Of a stretch of DNA of 64,000 bases, positions 10,152-23,487 are shown piece after piece. The DNA lies in NCBI RefSeq assembly GCF_037102585.1, contig NW_027043830.1, forward strand, positions 434,001-498,000. Reading direction: 5' to 3'. Each line of letters opens with the position of its first letter. Positions within the stretch are counted from its first letter, which is position 1. Below the pieces are notes generated by a model. That model was given only the letters and a program-made list of their open reading frames with translations. It had not been told where the DNA came from and did no database searches. The stretch is from Saccharomycopsis crataegensis (taxonomy: Eukaryota; Ascomycota; Saccharomycetes; Ascoideales; Saccharomycopsidaceae). A program made the position numbers and the translations under genes.

Positions 10152-10675
10152 GATCATGACTTTTTGTCTCGATTTTTTTTTTTTTTATTTTCTTCCATGC
10201 TTAATACTCTTTTCATTGTATGCTGATATTGTTGTATAAATTATGATTATTTTTTCCATCCATTTTCTATCCTTTCTTTAATAGTCTGCTGTGCTGCAGG
10301 AGAAATCATCATTCCCAGGACCCGATGATCATTTGTTTCGATATATTATATTTTCTGAAGAAAATTATCCCGACCTTTTAATCCTTAATACCACTTTTAA
10401 TCATTTCTTTAATTGAAATTTTCATACTTGCTTGTTGTTTCTGTAAAAATTGGGGTTATTGTTAACAAACGCGAAATTTGAGGGGAAAAAAAAAAGAAGA
10501 AAACGCGTTGTATTTTTCAAATCTTTTTGAACCATCAGTAAATCATCCTGAACAAAGTTGGAAGATCAATTATTATAATAGAGCAACCCACAAGGAAATA
10601 ATATAAAGAGATCAGATATTTGAAAGACCTTCAAATAACATTTTTTTTCTCCTTTTCATGTTTTGAAGACAAATA
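10152..10675 (+). promoter_or_regulatory. PLB2 3' region and RNH202 promoter with MBF-type sites
   Basis: A poly-T stretch follows the PLB2 stop codon. Two MCB-like sites lie upstream of RNH202: ACGCGAAA at 10469-10476 and ACGCGT at 10503-10508, about 200 and 170 bp before the ATG. In yeasts such sites bind MBF and give G1/S expression, which fits a ribonucleotide-repair gene. No other feature is seen. Confidence 0.5.
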
Positions 10676-11704
10676 ATGGCAATTCAGAATCTCAAAGTAA
10701 TAATCTTACCAAAGAATGGAAACCCTATAAACAAAATCACCATCGACTTGAACGATCCCACCGGTGTTGACAAATCAGATTGGAAAATAATATCATTACC
10801 CCATCCTCGAACACTGCTGCCGGTGAAATACATTTTCAACTCTTCAACTCTTTATGAACTTCGTCAAATCCAAGGATCGAACCCCCATTTGAAAGATTCT
10901 CAACGTCTTGAAACCGAAGATGGCTCGGCAATTAAATCTCTTTTAATCGAATCCTCGACACCAGGTAACCATACTGGGTTGATTATTGAAGACCCTTCAG
11001 TATATGTGACTAGTCCATTCAACCCGGTATATTTATTAATCAGTTTCTTTGTGGCAAAAAAATATCATTTGAGCGACACCACCCGGTTCATATCTTTGGA
11101 AGATCTTGTGGACTCCATGGAACTGCAAGATAAGTTCGAACCTATGGCGGTCAAGTTGCCAATGGGGATATTGGAAGATGGGTTATCGAAGATTTGTGAA
11201 TCTATAGAAGAAAATGGCGATACGTTTTATAAATTCTCGATGAAGAAAACTTTGGAATTCTTACAACACAAAACTAATAAATTGAAAAGTTTAGAGGAGG
11301 AGAAATTTCCTAAAAGTATTCTTCAAAAACTAATTATTCCTTTGGTTACTCCGGCAGATTCCACCTCATCGACACCTCCAGAAATCCTCGACGCGGCAAA
11401 ATTGAAGTATTCTATACTGCTAATAGGATCTTATTTGCCACAAGTGATCGTGAACGAGTTGGCGAAATCTTTCAAGGAAGACTTGACCAAACTTGATGAG
11501 TATTTACAACAACAGAAACAAATCAAAGATAAGAAGAAGTTGGCGGAAGAAGGGTTAAGAGAAATGGATAAGCAAATTAAGGCCGGGGGGAATTCTAGAA
11601 AGAAACCGGTTTCCAAGAAAACAGCGGGCATTAAGAAACCAACAGCCCCCAGAAAAGTGGTTAGAGGGGCACTCGACAATTTTTTCAAGAAGAAAGTCAC
11701 ATAA
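10676..11704 (+). CDS. RNH202: Ribonuclease H2 subunit B
   Basis: A 342-residue protein resembling the non-catalytic B subunit of RNase H2, the nuclear enzyme that removes ribonucleotides from DNA and degrades RNA:DNA hybrids. The N-terminal half has the beta-rich subunit-B layout (PRTLLPVKYIF, LYELRQI, then FNPVYLLISFF), followed by a helical segment around residues 130-260. The basic C-terminus ends RGALDNFFKKKVT, a PIP-box-like motif (L-x-x-F-F) of the kind that links RNase H2 to PCNA. Length is close to the S. cerevisiae protein. The start ATG follows an A-rich leader, and the promoter carries two MBF-type sites. The assignment is by family recognition. Confidence 0.8.
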   Translation: MAIQNLKVIILPKNGNPINKITIDLNDPTGVDKSDWKIISLPHPRTLLPVKYIFNSSTLYELRQIQGSNPHLKDSQRLETEDGSAIKSLLIESSTPGNHTGLIIEDPSVYVTSPFNPVYLLISFFVAKKYHLSDTTRFISLEDLVDSMELQDKFEPMAVKLPMGILEDGLSKICESIEENGDTFYKFSMKKTLEFLQHKTNKLKSLEEEKFPKSILQKLIIPLVTPADSTSSTPPEILDAAKLKYSILLIGSYLPQVIVNELAKSFKEDLTKLDEYLQQQKQIKDKKKLAEEGLREMDKQIKAGGNSRKKPVSKKTAGIKKPTAPRKVVRGALDNFFKKKVT

Positions 11705-12360
11705 AGAATTAATTAATGATAAAAGCGGTCTACTGAAAAACCAGGCCATATGGACATAAACTGGTCTCTTTAATAATTAGTGAAAAAAAGAGTATTTTGG
11801 TAATATTTCTTGTCAATCTGTATTATTATTAGAATACTGCTGCATGTAGATCATATATTTAGAAAACTTTTATATCTACAATATTGGCATATGTCAAGCT
11901 TGCAAGCAAGGTAATACTTGTCATGAAACGCAAATTCCTTTTGAACAATTATATTATATTATAACTCGACACTTAATAGTTAATTTTTCTAATATATACT
12001 TGGACTTTTTTACCGCTTACTTTGTAGAATTATCGCTACTGAATCAGAATAAGATGCTGAAGTCTCATATCACAGATGCAATCTGATTTGGACAATTGCA
12101 GTGCTGGGTTAGCAATGTAGTACAGCCATGCTTTTTGAATAGAAGAGTAAAAAGATGTAACCTAAAAAGGCTTTAGAAAGGAAAAGAGGTTTCTCCTGGA
12201 GTTCTCTATAGAAGTCGATCTTATAAGAAACCAGGTGGGGGATCTCATGTGGAGCGCGCAGAGCATCTTTTTGTGTTTTTCCAACAAACAGACACAGACT
12301 TGGATCACCAAGAAGTATTGACAGTAACAATCATAAATATTATTTATATTAAGATAAAAC
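11705..12360. other. Intergenic region RNH202 / coiled-coil gene
   Basis: An AT-rich spacer of 656 bp. An imperfectly explained inverted repeat (AATCAGA near 12041 and TCTGATT near 12082) is present, but no clear snoRNA, tRNA or ORF. It is presumed to hold the 3' end of RNH202 and the promoter of the next gene. Confidence 0.5.
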
Positions 12361-13242
12361 ATGGATGGGTCTGCTGCTGATGATTTGAAATCGCTAAAAC
12401 TTTTGGTCAAGGAGCTATCCACAAAATTATCAGAATACCGAGAAGATGAGAATGTTCTTGACGATTTGATGAAGACCATGGCCATCGATGCTGGGATTGA
12501 TTATGAGGATTTCAAACGAAGGCAAAAATCCAAAAGCAAAGACTATTTCAAACCAGAATCTCTACCCCATATCATCTTGCAAAAAAACTCAAAAACGTCG
12601 CAAAAACCTTCGCGTACCACATCATTATCCCGTCATGATAATAATAGCAGCAGTAGCAGTAGCAGTAATGGACAACTGTCGCCGCTGGAGTTCTCTGCCA
12701 GTGACGAGGATTTATGCCTTGATGATCTAGACAGAGAAATCGCCAGGTATCAGAATGAAAATATCAAAATTGAACAACAGATCCAGCGAAATGAGTACTT
12801 GGTGACAAAATACCTCCCGTTATTGGACCGCGAAGAGGAAATCTTAAAAGGCCTCCATGATTTCCTAAAGGAAAAAGAGTTTGCCCGGGCCAATGGGGAA
12901 AAAATCTTGAATAAGCGACTCACTAATGAGGTACAAACTATCGATTCCCGAATCGATGATTTGAAAAAACGAAACAACCAACAAGATAAAATGATCCAGC
13001 AGTTGTCGAAGATGTGGGAGATCATGAACCAAGTGATTTCCAAAGATATGGGTAATGGAGCAAAAGTCAAGCAGAATTACGAAATGGTAAGTGAGGACGT
13101 ATCCAAATTGATTGCCAATTTTAGAACCGGTATGAGTTTCCAGGAAAACACAACACAGAAAAAAATGGAAACCAGAGCCAGTGGTGGGGAGCAACTCAAT
13201 GTGAATAAAGAAGTCACTTCAGAAAAGCCAATTGAAACGTAG
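12361..13242 (+). CDS. Unrecognised coiled-coil protein
   Basis: A 293-residue protein I could not assign. An acidic helical N-terminus (residues 1-50) is followed by a Ser-rich, probably disordered linker (about 80-120) containing a run of seven to eight serines, then a predicted coiled coil from about 122 to 225 (IARYQNENIKIEQQIQRNEY, IDDLKKRNNQQDKMIQQL) and a short polar tail. Two CTG codons fall in the Ser-rich linker (NGQ-CTG-SP-CTG-EFS); reading them as Ser extends the Ser-rich character. No signal peptide or membrane segment is seen. The architecture fits a structural subunit (kinetochore, spindle pole, vesicle tether or similar), but nothing in the sequence picks one. Confidence 0.7.
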   Translation: MDGSAADDLKSLKLLVKELSTKLSEYREDENVLDDLMKTMAIDAGIDYEDFKRRQKSKSKDYFKPESLPHIILQKNSKTSQKPSRTTSLSRHDNNSSSSSSSNGQLSPLEFSASDEDLCLDDLDREIARYQNENIKIEQQIQRNEYLVTKYLPLLDREEEILKGLHDFLKEKEFARANGEKILNKRLTNEVQTIDSRIDDLKKRNNQQDKMIQQLSKMWEIMNQVISKDMGNGAKVKQNYEMVSEDVSKLIANFRTGMSFQENTTQKKMETRASGGEQLNVNKEVTSEKPIET

Positions 13243-13482
13243 GATTACAAAAGACATCACTGATTTAACAGGATTTCATATATATATGTATAGTAATGAA
13301 AATTCTAATAATGTTTCAAATTGTATTATGATTATGGATATATATATTAAAGCAAAATAAAACAAAGAAAAGGCCGAAAAGCCTATTTGGATTAGAAATA
13401 AGGTGAAAAATAAAATGCCATTAAAGTAACATGTAAAACAAAAGAAAATGATATGTAAATGAAAAGCGATATGTACGTTCTA

Positions 13483-14166
13483 CTATAATAAGAAGAAAAA
13501 TACAATTATGCAAAAAGAAATAACACTGGCCATGATTATCAGATCCCTTCTTCTTCTGGTGCCAATCTTTTTGATCACCACATTGATTCCTGGCATGTGG
13601 GTTATGGTTGCCATGAGCCTTTTATTCACATTGCTCAATGTACTGTTTTGACTCATGATTTCGTCTCTGGTTCTATACGCTTGTTCCAACAACATATCAG
13701 CCACCGAGTTGGCCTGGTTAGCTCTCTTGCGCTCGTCGTTCATGTAGTCCAATTCATCAATACCATTATCTTTACTATTGTTATTGTTGTTCTTCTTGCT
13801 GCGATTTCTATGGTCCTCGATATCGGATCTCACAGAATTCAATAAATTAGACCGATTTCTCGCTTCTTCAATCTGTTGTTTTATTCTATGATAATCTCGT
13901 TTATGATCTAGAAGCACCTCTTTGTGCCTGGCCAATTGTTGTAACTTGACTATCGAAAGATTGGCATCGTTGTTGGCAATATCATCGAGTTTCTTGAGCA
14001 AATTCTCACGCTTGAGTAATATTTCTGAGATCTCAGATTCCAACCCTTCCTCTTTCGTCGAGGCAATAGATGATATATTCTGAGTAAATCCTGAATAGCT
14101 GGCGATGATGCCAACGGTCTGGGTTTCCAAAGATAATGCTCGTGTTCTAATTGAGGCAAATGACAT
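13483..14166 (-). CDS. GOS1: Golgi SNARE Gos1
   Basis: A 227-residue SNARE of the Gos1/GS28 family, which acts in ER-Golgi and intra-Golgi vesicle fusion. The start is the ATG at 14166 (MSFASIRTRALSLETQT); in-frame codons upstream lack an ATG and do not resemble the family. The N-terminal helices (LSIVKLQQLARHKEVLLDH) match the Gos1 regulatory domain. The SNARE motif covers about residues 140-200 (ANSVADMLLEQAYRTRDEIM and following). A single C-terminal membrane anchor (LIIMASVISFCIIVFFFLL) follows a run of four arginines. S. cerevisiae Gos1 is 223 residues. The neighbouring coiled-coil gene converges on it, 240 bp away. Confidence 0.88.
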   Translation of the reverse strand: MSFASIRTRALSLETQTVGIIASYSGFTQNISSIASTKEEGLESEISEILLKRENLLKKLDDIANNDANLSIVKLQQLARHKEVLLDHKRDYHRIKQQIEEARNRSNLLNSVRSDIEDHRNRSKKNNNNNSKDNGIDELDYMNDERKRANQANSVADMLLEQAYRTRDEIMSQNSTLSNVNKRLMATITHMPGINVVIKKIGTRRRRDLIIMASVISFCIIVFFFLL

Positions 14167-14616
14167 TAGAATATATATGTGTGTGAGTCGGGATGGTAAA
14201 CTGATGGTATAATATAAATCTGTTAATAGTGGATAAACTATTTGTAGATATAGAACAACTCCAATAATAGAGACCTGGTAATAGATACAATAAAACTCTG
14301 TAAGATAATTCGATCCGAACAATCTATAAAGTGTCTATTTTTCTGTTTTCTTTTTGTTGCACGCGACATTGTGGTTGCGCAGCCCTGCCTGTGATTACAA
14401 TCATCTTTATATTATTATTATTATCGCGAATATTTTCTACTATAACTTATCATTACTACTTAAAGAAAAGAAAAAAATAGATGGAATTAAAGCCATTTTG
14501 AAACAAAAAAATAAAAAAACTTGATACTTTTGGTTTTATTTTTCCCCCCTTTTCTTCTTCTTCTTCTTCCATATTATACATAGGTATTATAATATACTAA
14601 CGATGCAAAATCGATA
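14167..14616 (-). promoter_or_regulatory. GOS1 promoter and CTK1 3' region
   Basis: A 450-bp spacer between two minus-strand genes. It contains a short ATT microsatellite (near 14411-14424), a CTTCTTCTTCTTCTT stretch (near 14554-14569) and no ORF. No specific regulatory site could be recognised. Confidence 0.5.
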
Positions 14617-16744
<2,128 letters not shown>

Positions 16745-18199
16745 TGTAAATTGGGAATATAATTTTTTGAAAGGCTGTTTAGCTTCTCATCCACTAGAAT
16801 ATTTTAAGTCAATTTGATGAATTTTTGAAAGGTAATAAGCGTTGATAAATATTATGTCTAAAAATGAGTGAGATGAATGAGGGGGACGATGGATTGAATA
16901 ACCTGGAAAATTGAGATTGAGACCAAAGTTGATATTTGAATTATTATTTATTTTCTCTCTCCCCTCTTTGAATGATTTTTTAACCTCCTTCTTTAACAGA
17001 GTTATCCCTGTAGAAAAACTGATAATATTAATGATGATGATAATTGCATTTATTCACAGTTCCTCTTCGATTTTTTTTTTTTTTTTTTTTTTTCCGCAGA
17101 AACTTTTTGTGTAAATAATTACCCGAGCAAAGTGCGGTGGTGGTCCTGCTGCTGCTACGGTATGGCGGTGAGTGATTATCATGATATGCTATGTTGTTGA
17201 ATAAGCGAATATTATGACTGTTTGTTCTCTGTTTTCTTCTCGATATATATACAGATATGAAATGTTATGTTTTCCGACAGCCTGATCAAGTTTTCTAGAG
17301 ATATTAAGTGATTGAGCAGCACCAGTGAACGAAATAAGACATTTCTTATCATAATAGTACACAATTTAAAATACTAATAGCAGATTTTAAGATGAAATCA
17401 CAATGAACTCCCATTTCTTTTCCTAAGAAGCTATAAGTGAAGCTTCCCTGCTTTCAAAAGAGACCCACTTTATTGAAAAGAAAACTGTCCTGATATTGGA
17501 ACTCAGCACCTGATGTGGGATGCGATGAGGTTTCTAACCATTTCCATGTACGGGGAATATATACGAGCAACCCATTGACAATTGCTGTCCATTGAGTCAT
17601 TTTATTTATGTTTCTCGTTGAAATGGCGATATTGTGGGATTAGTCAACGTTGGAAACATCCGTAAAGGTATCAGCATGCATGGAGCGATATGTTCCCAAA
17701 GATGATGAGTGATACAGCTCAATTGTTTACAATTTGGGATTTGCTCTATAGATACTAATATGATCATTTAACATTTTATTGGTTTTCTGTATGTATAAAC
17801 ATAATTCCTAGCACCATGATAACGATAGATAAATATGACAGGCAACCATAAAACTTACATTGCCCCATACCCCAGACCACATATAGATTCCTATAGATTG
17901 TCTCTCTTTTGGTATCACACATTAGTCTTATGAGAGTCGCTTTGATCCTTCTGATATAACATCCTATCGTTCCTTCCTTGCTCTCGCTTCCACACTTTAT
18001 TTACCTATATTAGCCATCCCTTTTTAAGTGAATAACTGGCGGTTGAGAGGGCCTAAAGTATATATTACGCCCGGGTAACCGCATACTTCTATGAGTAAAT
18101 TTTCCTGTATTTTTTTTCTATTTTTCTATTTTTCGCTTTAAGGTTCCCAATCCTTTCCACCAAATCTCAACGATCCCATCACAAAACAATCAAAAGACA
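16745..18199. promoter_or_regulatory. Divergent promoter region CTK1 / THS1
   Basis: 1455 bp with no credible ORF. It contains a poly-T run of over 20 bases near 17070, TTACCCG at 17119-17125, CGGGTAA at 18072-18078 (both Reb1-type; the latter about 120 bp from the THS1 ATG), and a Gcn4-type TGAGTCA at 17593-17599. A possible box-C-like ATGATGA near 17702 has no matching D box. The region is long enough to hide a small ncRNA, but I could not identify one. Confidence 0.45.
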
Positions 18200-20368
18200 A
18201 TGTCTGCTGAAGAAGTTGCTGCCAAGGTCGAAGACCTTTCTTTGGAAAAAAAGGCTGCTCCTGCTGCTGCCCCTGCCCAACCTAAGAAAAAGAAGGAAAA
18301 GAAAAACAACGTCGTTGCTTCTAAAGATTTCATCGACCCTCAACCAGAATTCATTGACTACAGAGTTAAGATCTTTGAAGAATTGCAAAAAGAATACAAC
18401 GACTCTGTTGATGCCAAGGCCTCTCAAAACAAGGAAATCACTATCACTCTCAGAGATGGTGCCACTAAGCCTGCTGTCGCTTGGGTCACTTCTCCATTAG
18501 ATATCGCCAACCAAATCGGTAAAGGGTTCGCTGATAAGCAATGTATCTCTAAGGTCAATGGTGAATTGTGGGATTTGGTCAGACCTTTGGAAGGTGACTG
18601 TAAGCTCGAGTTCTTTGACTTTGAAACCGATGAAGGTAAGCGTGTTTTCTGGCACTCTGCTGCCCACGTTTTGGGTGAAGCTTGTGAATGTAACTTGGGT
18701 GCTTTGATTTGTTTGGGTCCTCCAACCAGCGAAGGTTTCTTCTACGAATTCTCTGTTGGTAACGAAAACTCTATCTCTCAATCTAACTTTGGTGGGTTGG
18801 AAAACGTTGCCAAGAAGGCCATCAAGGAAAAGCAAAAGTTTGAAAGATTGGTTATGAAGAAGGAAGACTTGTTGAGAATGTTCAAATACTCCAAGTACAA
18901 GACCTACTTGGTCCAAACCAAGGTTCCAGATGGAGGTGCCACCACCGTGTACAGAAACGGTCCATTGATCGATTTGTGTGTTGGTCCACATATTCCACAT
19001 ACCGGGAAAATTAAGGCTTTCAAATTGTTGAAGAACTCTGCTTGCTATTTCTTGGGTGATGCCAACAATGACTCTTTGCAAAGAATCTACGGTATTGCTT
19101 TCCCAGAAAAGAAATTATTGACCGAACATCTTGAATTCTTGAAAGAAGCTGAAAAGAGAGATCACAGAAAAATCGGTAAAGAACAAGAATTGTACTATTT
19201 CAATGAAATGTCCCCAGGCTCTTGTTTCTGGTTGCCTCATGGTACCAGAATCTACAACACCTTGGTTGATATGATGAAGACCCAATACCACAAGAGAGGT
19301 TACCAAGAAGTTATCACTCCAAATATGTTCAACACCAAATTGTGGGAAACTTCTGGTCACTGGCAAAACTACCAAGAAAATATGTTTTCTTTTGAAGTCG
19401 AAAAGGAAAAGTATGCTTTGAAACCAATGAACTGTCCAGGTCACTGTTTGGTCTATAAATTTAGAGAAAGATCTTACCGTGAATTGCCATGGAGAGTTGC
19501 TGATTTCGGTGTTTTGCACAGAAACGAATTCTCTGGTGCCTTGTCTGGTTTGACCAGAGTTAGAAGATTCCAACAAGATGATGCCCATATCTTCTGTCGT
19601 CAAGATCAAATCGAAGACGAAATCTCTGGTATCTTTGATTTCTTGCAACACGTTTATGGTGTCTTTGGTTTCGATTTCAAGATGGAATTGTCCACTAGAC
19701 CAGATAAGTACATTGGTGAAATTGAAACTTGGAATTCTGCCGAAGCTAAGTTGACCAACGCCTTGAACAAATTCACTGACAAGTGGGAAATCAACCCAGG
19801 TGATGGTGCCTTCTACGGTCCAAAGATCGATATTATGATTTCCGATGCTTTGAAGAGATGGTTCCAATGTGCCACCATTCAATTGGATTTCCAATTACCT
19901 CAAAGATTTGATTTGGATTTCATGACCGATTCCGAAGCCAGAGACAGACCAGTCATGATCCACAGAGCCATTTTGGGTTCCGTTGAAAGAATGACTGCCA
20001 TCTTGACCGAACATTATGCCGGTAAGTGGCCATTCTGGTTGTCTCCAAGACAAGTTTTGGTTATCCCAGTCGGTGCCAAGTACGAAGAATACGCTGTTCA
20101 GGTCAAAGAAAAATTGTATGCCCAAGGGTTCTGGGCCGATGTCGATGTCAGTGGTAACACCTTGAACAAGAAGATCAGAACTGGTCAAATGTTGAAGTAC
20201 AACTTCTTGTTCATTGTTGGTGAAGAAGAACAAAAGGCCGGCGCTGTCAATATCAGAAACCGTGACATTGAAGAATTACAAACCAAGACCGGTGCTGTGG
20301 CTTTGGACGATGTTATCAAGCAATTGACTGACTTGAAGACTTCTCAAAGAAGTGACAACAAGATTTAA
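18200..20368 (+). CDS. THS1: Cytoplasmic threonyl-tRNA synthetase
   Basis: A 722-residue class II synthetase that charges tRNA-Thr. A short Lys/Ala-rich eukaryotic N-extension is followed by the TGS domain (about 65-130), the SAD/editing domain with the [10 protein letters not shown] zinc-site motif (about 150-300), the catalytic core (about 320-610), and the anticodon-binding domain (about 615-720). Motif 2 ([18 protein letters not shown]) and the zinc-site segment MNCPGHC (Met410-Cys416) are intact, as is the motif 3 region near [11 protein letters not shown]. Codon use is strongly biased to TTG, GGT and AGA, typical of a highly expressed yeast gene, and I noticed no in-frame CTG. The ATG begins MSAEEVAAK; no mitochondrial presequence is visible. 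Confidence 0.96.
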   Translation: MSAEEVAAKVEDLSLEKKAAPAAAPAQPKKKKEKKNNVVASKDFIDPQPEFIDYRVKIFEELQKEYNDSVDAKASQNKEITITLRDGATKPAVAWVTSPLDIANQIGKGFADKQCISKVNGELWDLVRPLEGDCKLEFFDFETDEGKRVFWHSAAHVLGEACECNLGALICLGPPTSEGFFYEFSVGNENSISQSNFGGLENVAKKAIKEKQKFERLVMKKEDLLRMFKYSKYKTYLVQTKVPDGGATTVYRNGPLIDLCVGPHIPHTGKIKAFKLLKNSACYFLGDANNDSLQRIYGIAFPEKKLLTEHLEFLKEAEKRDHRKIGKEQELYYFNEMSPGSCFWLPHGTRIYNTLVDMMKTQYHKRGYQEVITPNMFNTKLWETSGHWQNYQENMFSFEVEKEKYALKPMNCPGHCLVYKFRERSYRELPWRVADFGVLHRNEFSGALSGLTRVRRFQQDDAHIFCRQDQIEDEISGIFDFLQHVYGVFGFDFKMELSTRPDKYIGEIETWNSAEAKLTNALNKFTDKWEINPGDGAFYGPKIDIMISDALKRWFQCATIQLDFQLPQRFDLDFMTDSEARDRPVMIHRAILGSVERMTAILTEHYAGKWPFWLSPRQVLVIPVGAKYEEYAVQVKEKLYAQGFWADVDVSGNTLNKKIRTGQMLKYNFLFIVGEEEQKAGAVNIRNRDIEELQTKTGAVALDDVIKQLTDLKTSQRSDNKI

Positions 20369-21296
20369 GGTTTGTGAAATATACCATGCTTTGAATAATT
20401 GAGGAGGATATTATACCCTCTTTCTCTTTCTCTCTCTCTCTCTCTCTCACTTTATGTGGCAATTTCATCTTCATTTCCCCATTTATTTCATCAATTATTT
20501 TCTAGAGAATTTTTTTTTTTTGCTTTATTGTCTCTCTATTATGTAATCTATTTCCTAAGATACCATGCGTGTTTTTAGAACCATTTTAAGTGGATATGAA
20601 ACTTTGTAAAAATTACCAGTGTCGTTGTGATATTTACAAAAAGAATGAAAAGAGAAAAAAATGATGAAGAAAGAAGATGTAAATCTCAATCATAAGGGAT
20701 CATATTATCAACTCTTTTTTTTTTTTTGAAACGATCAACTAATATTAAATGAGAGCAGATAACATTTGAAACTATCAAAGACAGAAGTCACATACGTAAT
20801 TAATGATACAAGATGGGGCAATAATAAGAAAAAGCACAAATGTATAAATGAAGCATAATAACGAGAAAAGGGCAGTAAGAGTGGATAGATTAGAGTATAT
20901 CAGATTAGGATGAGGAAAAATTAAACCTGTTCTCAGGTAAGAAAAAAAATAAAAAAAAAATACACAGATATTCAAGAAAGGAAGATGTGACTCAAAGGGG
21001 TATGTTAACCATATAATTATGAAAAGGTATTAAATAGAGAGCTTGCAAGAGGAGATGAAAAAAGAAGAAGAAAAAATACATATCATAGCTGTAAAATTCA
21101 AATTAAATTGTCTGGTGATATCGAAGTGAATTAAAAGAGAAACATATTAAAAAACTGAAACAGAAATATTTTTGCGCCGTTAAATGTGATAACACCATGC
21201 TTTCAGGTATTAAATGATATATTGCCATATTGGCAGGTGATGATTGTATTCGATGGTGCAATCGAGGGTGAACAAGAAAATATTGAGAAATCCCAA
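20369..21296. other. Convergent intergenic region THS1/SUR2
   Basis: 928 bp, long for a 3'-3' space. It contains a CT-rich microsatellite (about 20419-20448), several poly-T and poly-A runs and long purine-rich stretches (A/G) around 20635-20660 and 21040-21075. I see no credible gene. Confidence 0.6.
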
Positions 21297-22277
21297 TTAT
21301 TTTTCTTTCTTTTCTTCTGTTGGTTTGGCAGCAGGCTTTCTTCTGTCAGCTAAGAATTGCTTGTATTTTTCTATGCTCATTTTCTTTCTGTGTTCTTGAT
21401 ACTTGGTAAGATCTTTGTATTGGGTGCCGTTCAACGTGTCCCAGAAAGTGAAGAAAGGTTGTGAAAAGTTCGTCTTGATACCGAACGCTTGGTGGTGGAT
21501 ATCATGATAGATCGAATTATTTGGGAAGATTATTTGGAAAGGGTCGTATGGGAAAGCGTAGCCACAATGATCATCCACGGTTTTCATGGTGGAGAAAGTG
21601 AATAATACAAGAGCTTCTCTTGGAGTCAAATTGGTTAAAAGCATGGCGAACCCAGTACCACAGGTATCCAACAAAAACCCTTCCAATGGAGCATTATACA
21701 AGGCCCCAAAAGCATAAGGAACATAGAGTCTGTGGTGTCTAGAGTGATAGTGCTTGTACATGTATTTGTTGATGTGCATCCAACGGTGTAACCAATATTG
21801 CCATGAATCGATAATCCCAAAGGCAATGACAATCTTGATCGCGGAGAACCCGTACCAATAGAGGTGATAAATCGCCCAACTTGGCAAAAATGGGAGTTTT
21901 TGCTTCCATTCCCACATGGCGTGATTTTCAAACCCGGTCAATGGAACGTCTTCAAAATAAAAAAGACCAAGACCAGCAACGGTTTGGATAAAGTGTTGCA
22001 AGGCAACGTCTTTGAGGATTTCATGGAATGTGGCCTTATTTTTCTGGGCTTCTTCTTCTGAAGGATGGATTCTATATTTTTCGCTGAGTTCATAATGATC
22101 AATGATCAAGAAGAATGTGGACATTAACCAATAAATCGCAACAGGGGCGATGAGTCCCAAAATAGAGTCAGGGATTCCCTCGATCAAAGAAGGTCTGGTG
22201 ACATATTTGACTTCCGGGGAGGAAGCAGCATTAATAAATGCTAGGTGGGAACCGTTGCGGAAGTTGGAAAAGTCCAT
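21297..22277 (-). CDS. SUR2: Sphinganine C4-hydroxylase
   Basis: A 326-residue ER membrane di-iron enzyme that hydroxylates C4 of dihydrosphingosine/ceramide to make phytosphingosine. The three histidine boxes of the fatty acid hydroxylase superfamily are visible: HRWMH, HSRHH and HDIHH. Several hydrophobic helices precede and separate them (for example SILGLIAPVAIYWLM). The C-terminus is Lys/Glu-rich and ends EEKKEK, which may act as a dilysine-like ER signal. The start is the ATG at 22277 (MDFSNFRN); the open frame upstream has only a TTG. Length is close to S. cerevisiae Sur2. Confidence 0.93.
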   Translation of the reverse strand: MDFSNFRNGSHLAFINAASSPEVKYVTRPSLIEGIPDSILGLIAPVAIYWLMSTFFLIIDHYELSEKYRIHPSEEEAQKNKATFHEILKDVALQHFIQTVAGLGLFYFEDVPLTGFENHAMWEWKQKLPFLPSWAIYHLYWYGFSAIKIVIAFGIIDSWQYWLHRWMHINKYMYKHYHSRHHRLYVPYAFGALYNAPLEGFLLDTCGTGFAMLLTNLTPREALVLFTFSTMKTVDDHCGYAFPYDPFQIIFPNNSIYHDIHHQAFGIKTNFSQPFFTFWDTLNGTQYKDLTKYQEHRKKMSIEKYKQFLADRRKPAAKPTEEKKEK

Positions 22278-23487
22278 GATCAGAATTGATGGTTGATCTG
22301 AAAAATTTATAATCAAATAGTCTTTGCAACTCTAAGCTATGACGAGGAGCTTAGTTTGAAGAAAGATGAGGCAGAAGTGACACCAGAACGCAAAATAGAA
22401 GGGTTGTTAACCTGATTCTTTATGATATTGACAGAAGGGAAACAAAAGAAAAAGAAACCCAATTGCTATTTCGGAAGTTGATGGGACAGAAGGGATTTAT
22501 AAAAGTTTTATTCCGATGTTTATCTTTTCTTGTCCCTTCTTCCAAGGTCAGGTGAAATATGCGCTAAAATGATATTTTTCATTGGGGATACTGAGAAGTT
22601 TGTATGGGAAAATCCCTGCATTTGTGGAAGATCGCTTGGTAGATCATGTGGTTTAAGGACCACTTATGGGAATAAATTCGGACCCGCACCCCACGAGATG
22701 TCAATAAAGAAGAGTGGCTAGGGAATTGGAAAGATAGTAATGATAAGAGGAATAAGTCAGACTAGTGGATGGCATTACTGTAGCTTCGTTGGGTGATAGC
22801 ATAGCAGATTCTCTTATTGGTTTGCGCATTGATTGATGTTGTTTGAGCCACGGAACCTTTAATTATTGACTTGACCACAAATGCGAATAAACAAATTCAA
22901 ATAAGCAATTATCCAAAGCATGGCTGAGATATCATCCATCATCCATGCAAACCATTCGTTGAGATCGTGGTGGCATCTTGCACCGTTTGCTGTTTCTAGT
23001 GATGAAGAAGGCTTGATGCGGGAATAAGGTTACTCTCACTCCACAAGATTATTACTACTTTGCTTGGAGGAAGACTATCGAAAATTCTAATTCTAAATTA
23101 CAGTTTGTGGGGTTGCTGATCTTCGTTATCAAGGAGGTAAGTGATTTGTGAGGTTATGCCCAATGAAGTATGGGCGATTGAAAAAAAAACCTCCCCGTAA
23201 AAAAGAGAAAAATACTAAATGAAAAGAAACTTGAGACAAATTCAACACAATTTCTTTTTTCGGAAGTCAAACAACCCCCAAGCTGAGTATTGATTGATCA
23301 TAGATAGATAGCGAGGTGGTAGATCCAACCGCTTAGATGGTGATGATGATGATGAGCTTCCGCAGTAACCCGGCGATCGCAGCATGCATCACCGTAACGG
23401 CTAAGTGAAAAATAAAAAAAAAAAAAATTAGAAGGGCATCTGATTCTGATCAATCGCCAACTGAATACCAGATCACATCATAATATT
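22278..23487. promoter_or_regulatory. Divergent promoter region SUR2 / NCS6
   Basis: 1210 bp with no supported gene; a 63-codon frame at 22530-22721 looks accidental. A GAT-repeat (GATGATGATGATGATGAG) lies near 23339-23356. No tRNA B-box or other recognisable element was found. Confidence 0.45.

Noticed and set aside
12041-12088. Possible small RNA from the AATCAGA/TCTGATT inverted repeat
   Set aside because: No box C/D or H/ACA pairs or polymerase III boxes could be matched.
14167-14322. N-terminal extension of GOS1
   Set aside because: No upstream ATG at the right place, and the ATG at 14166 reproduces the family start and length.
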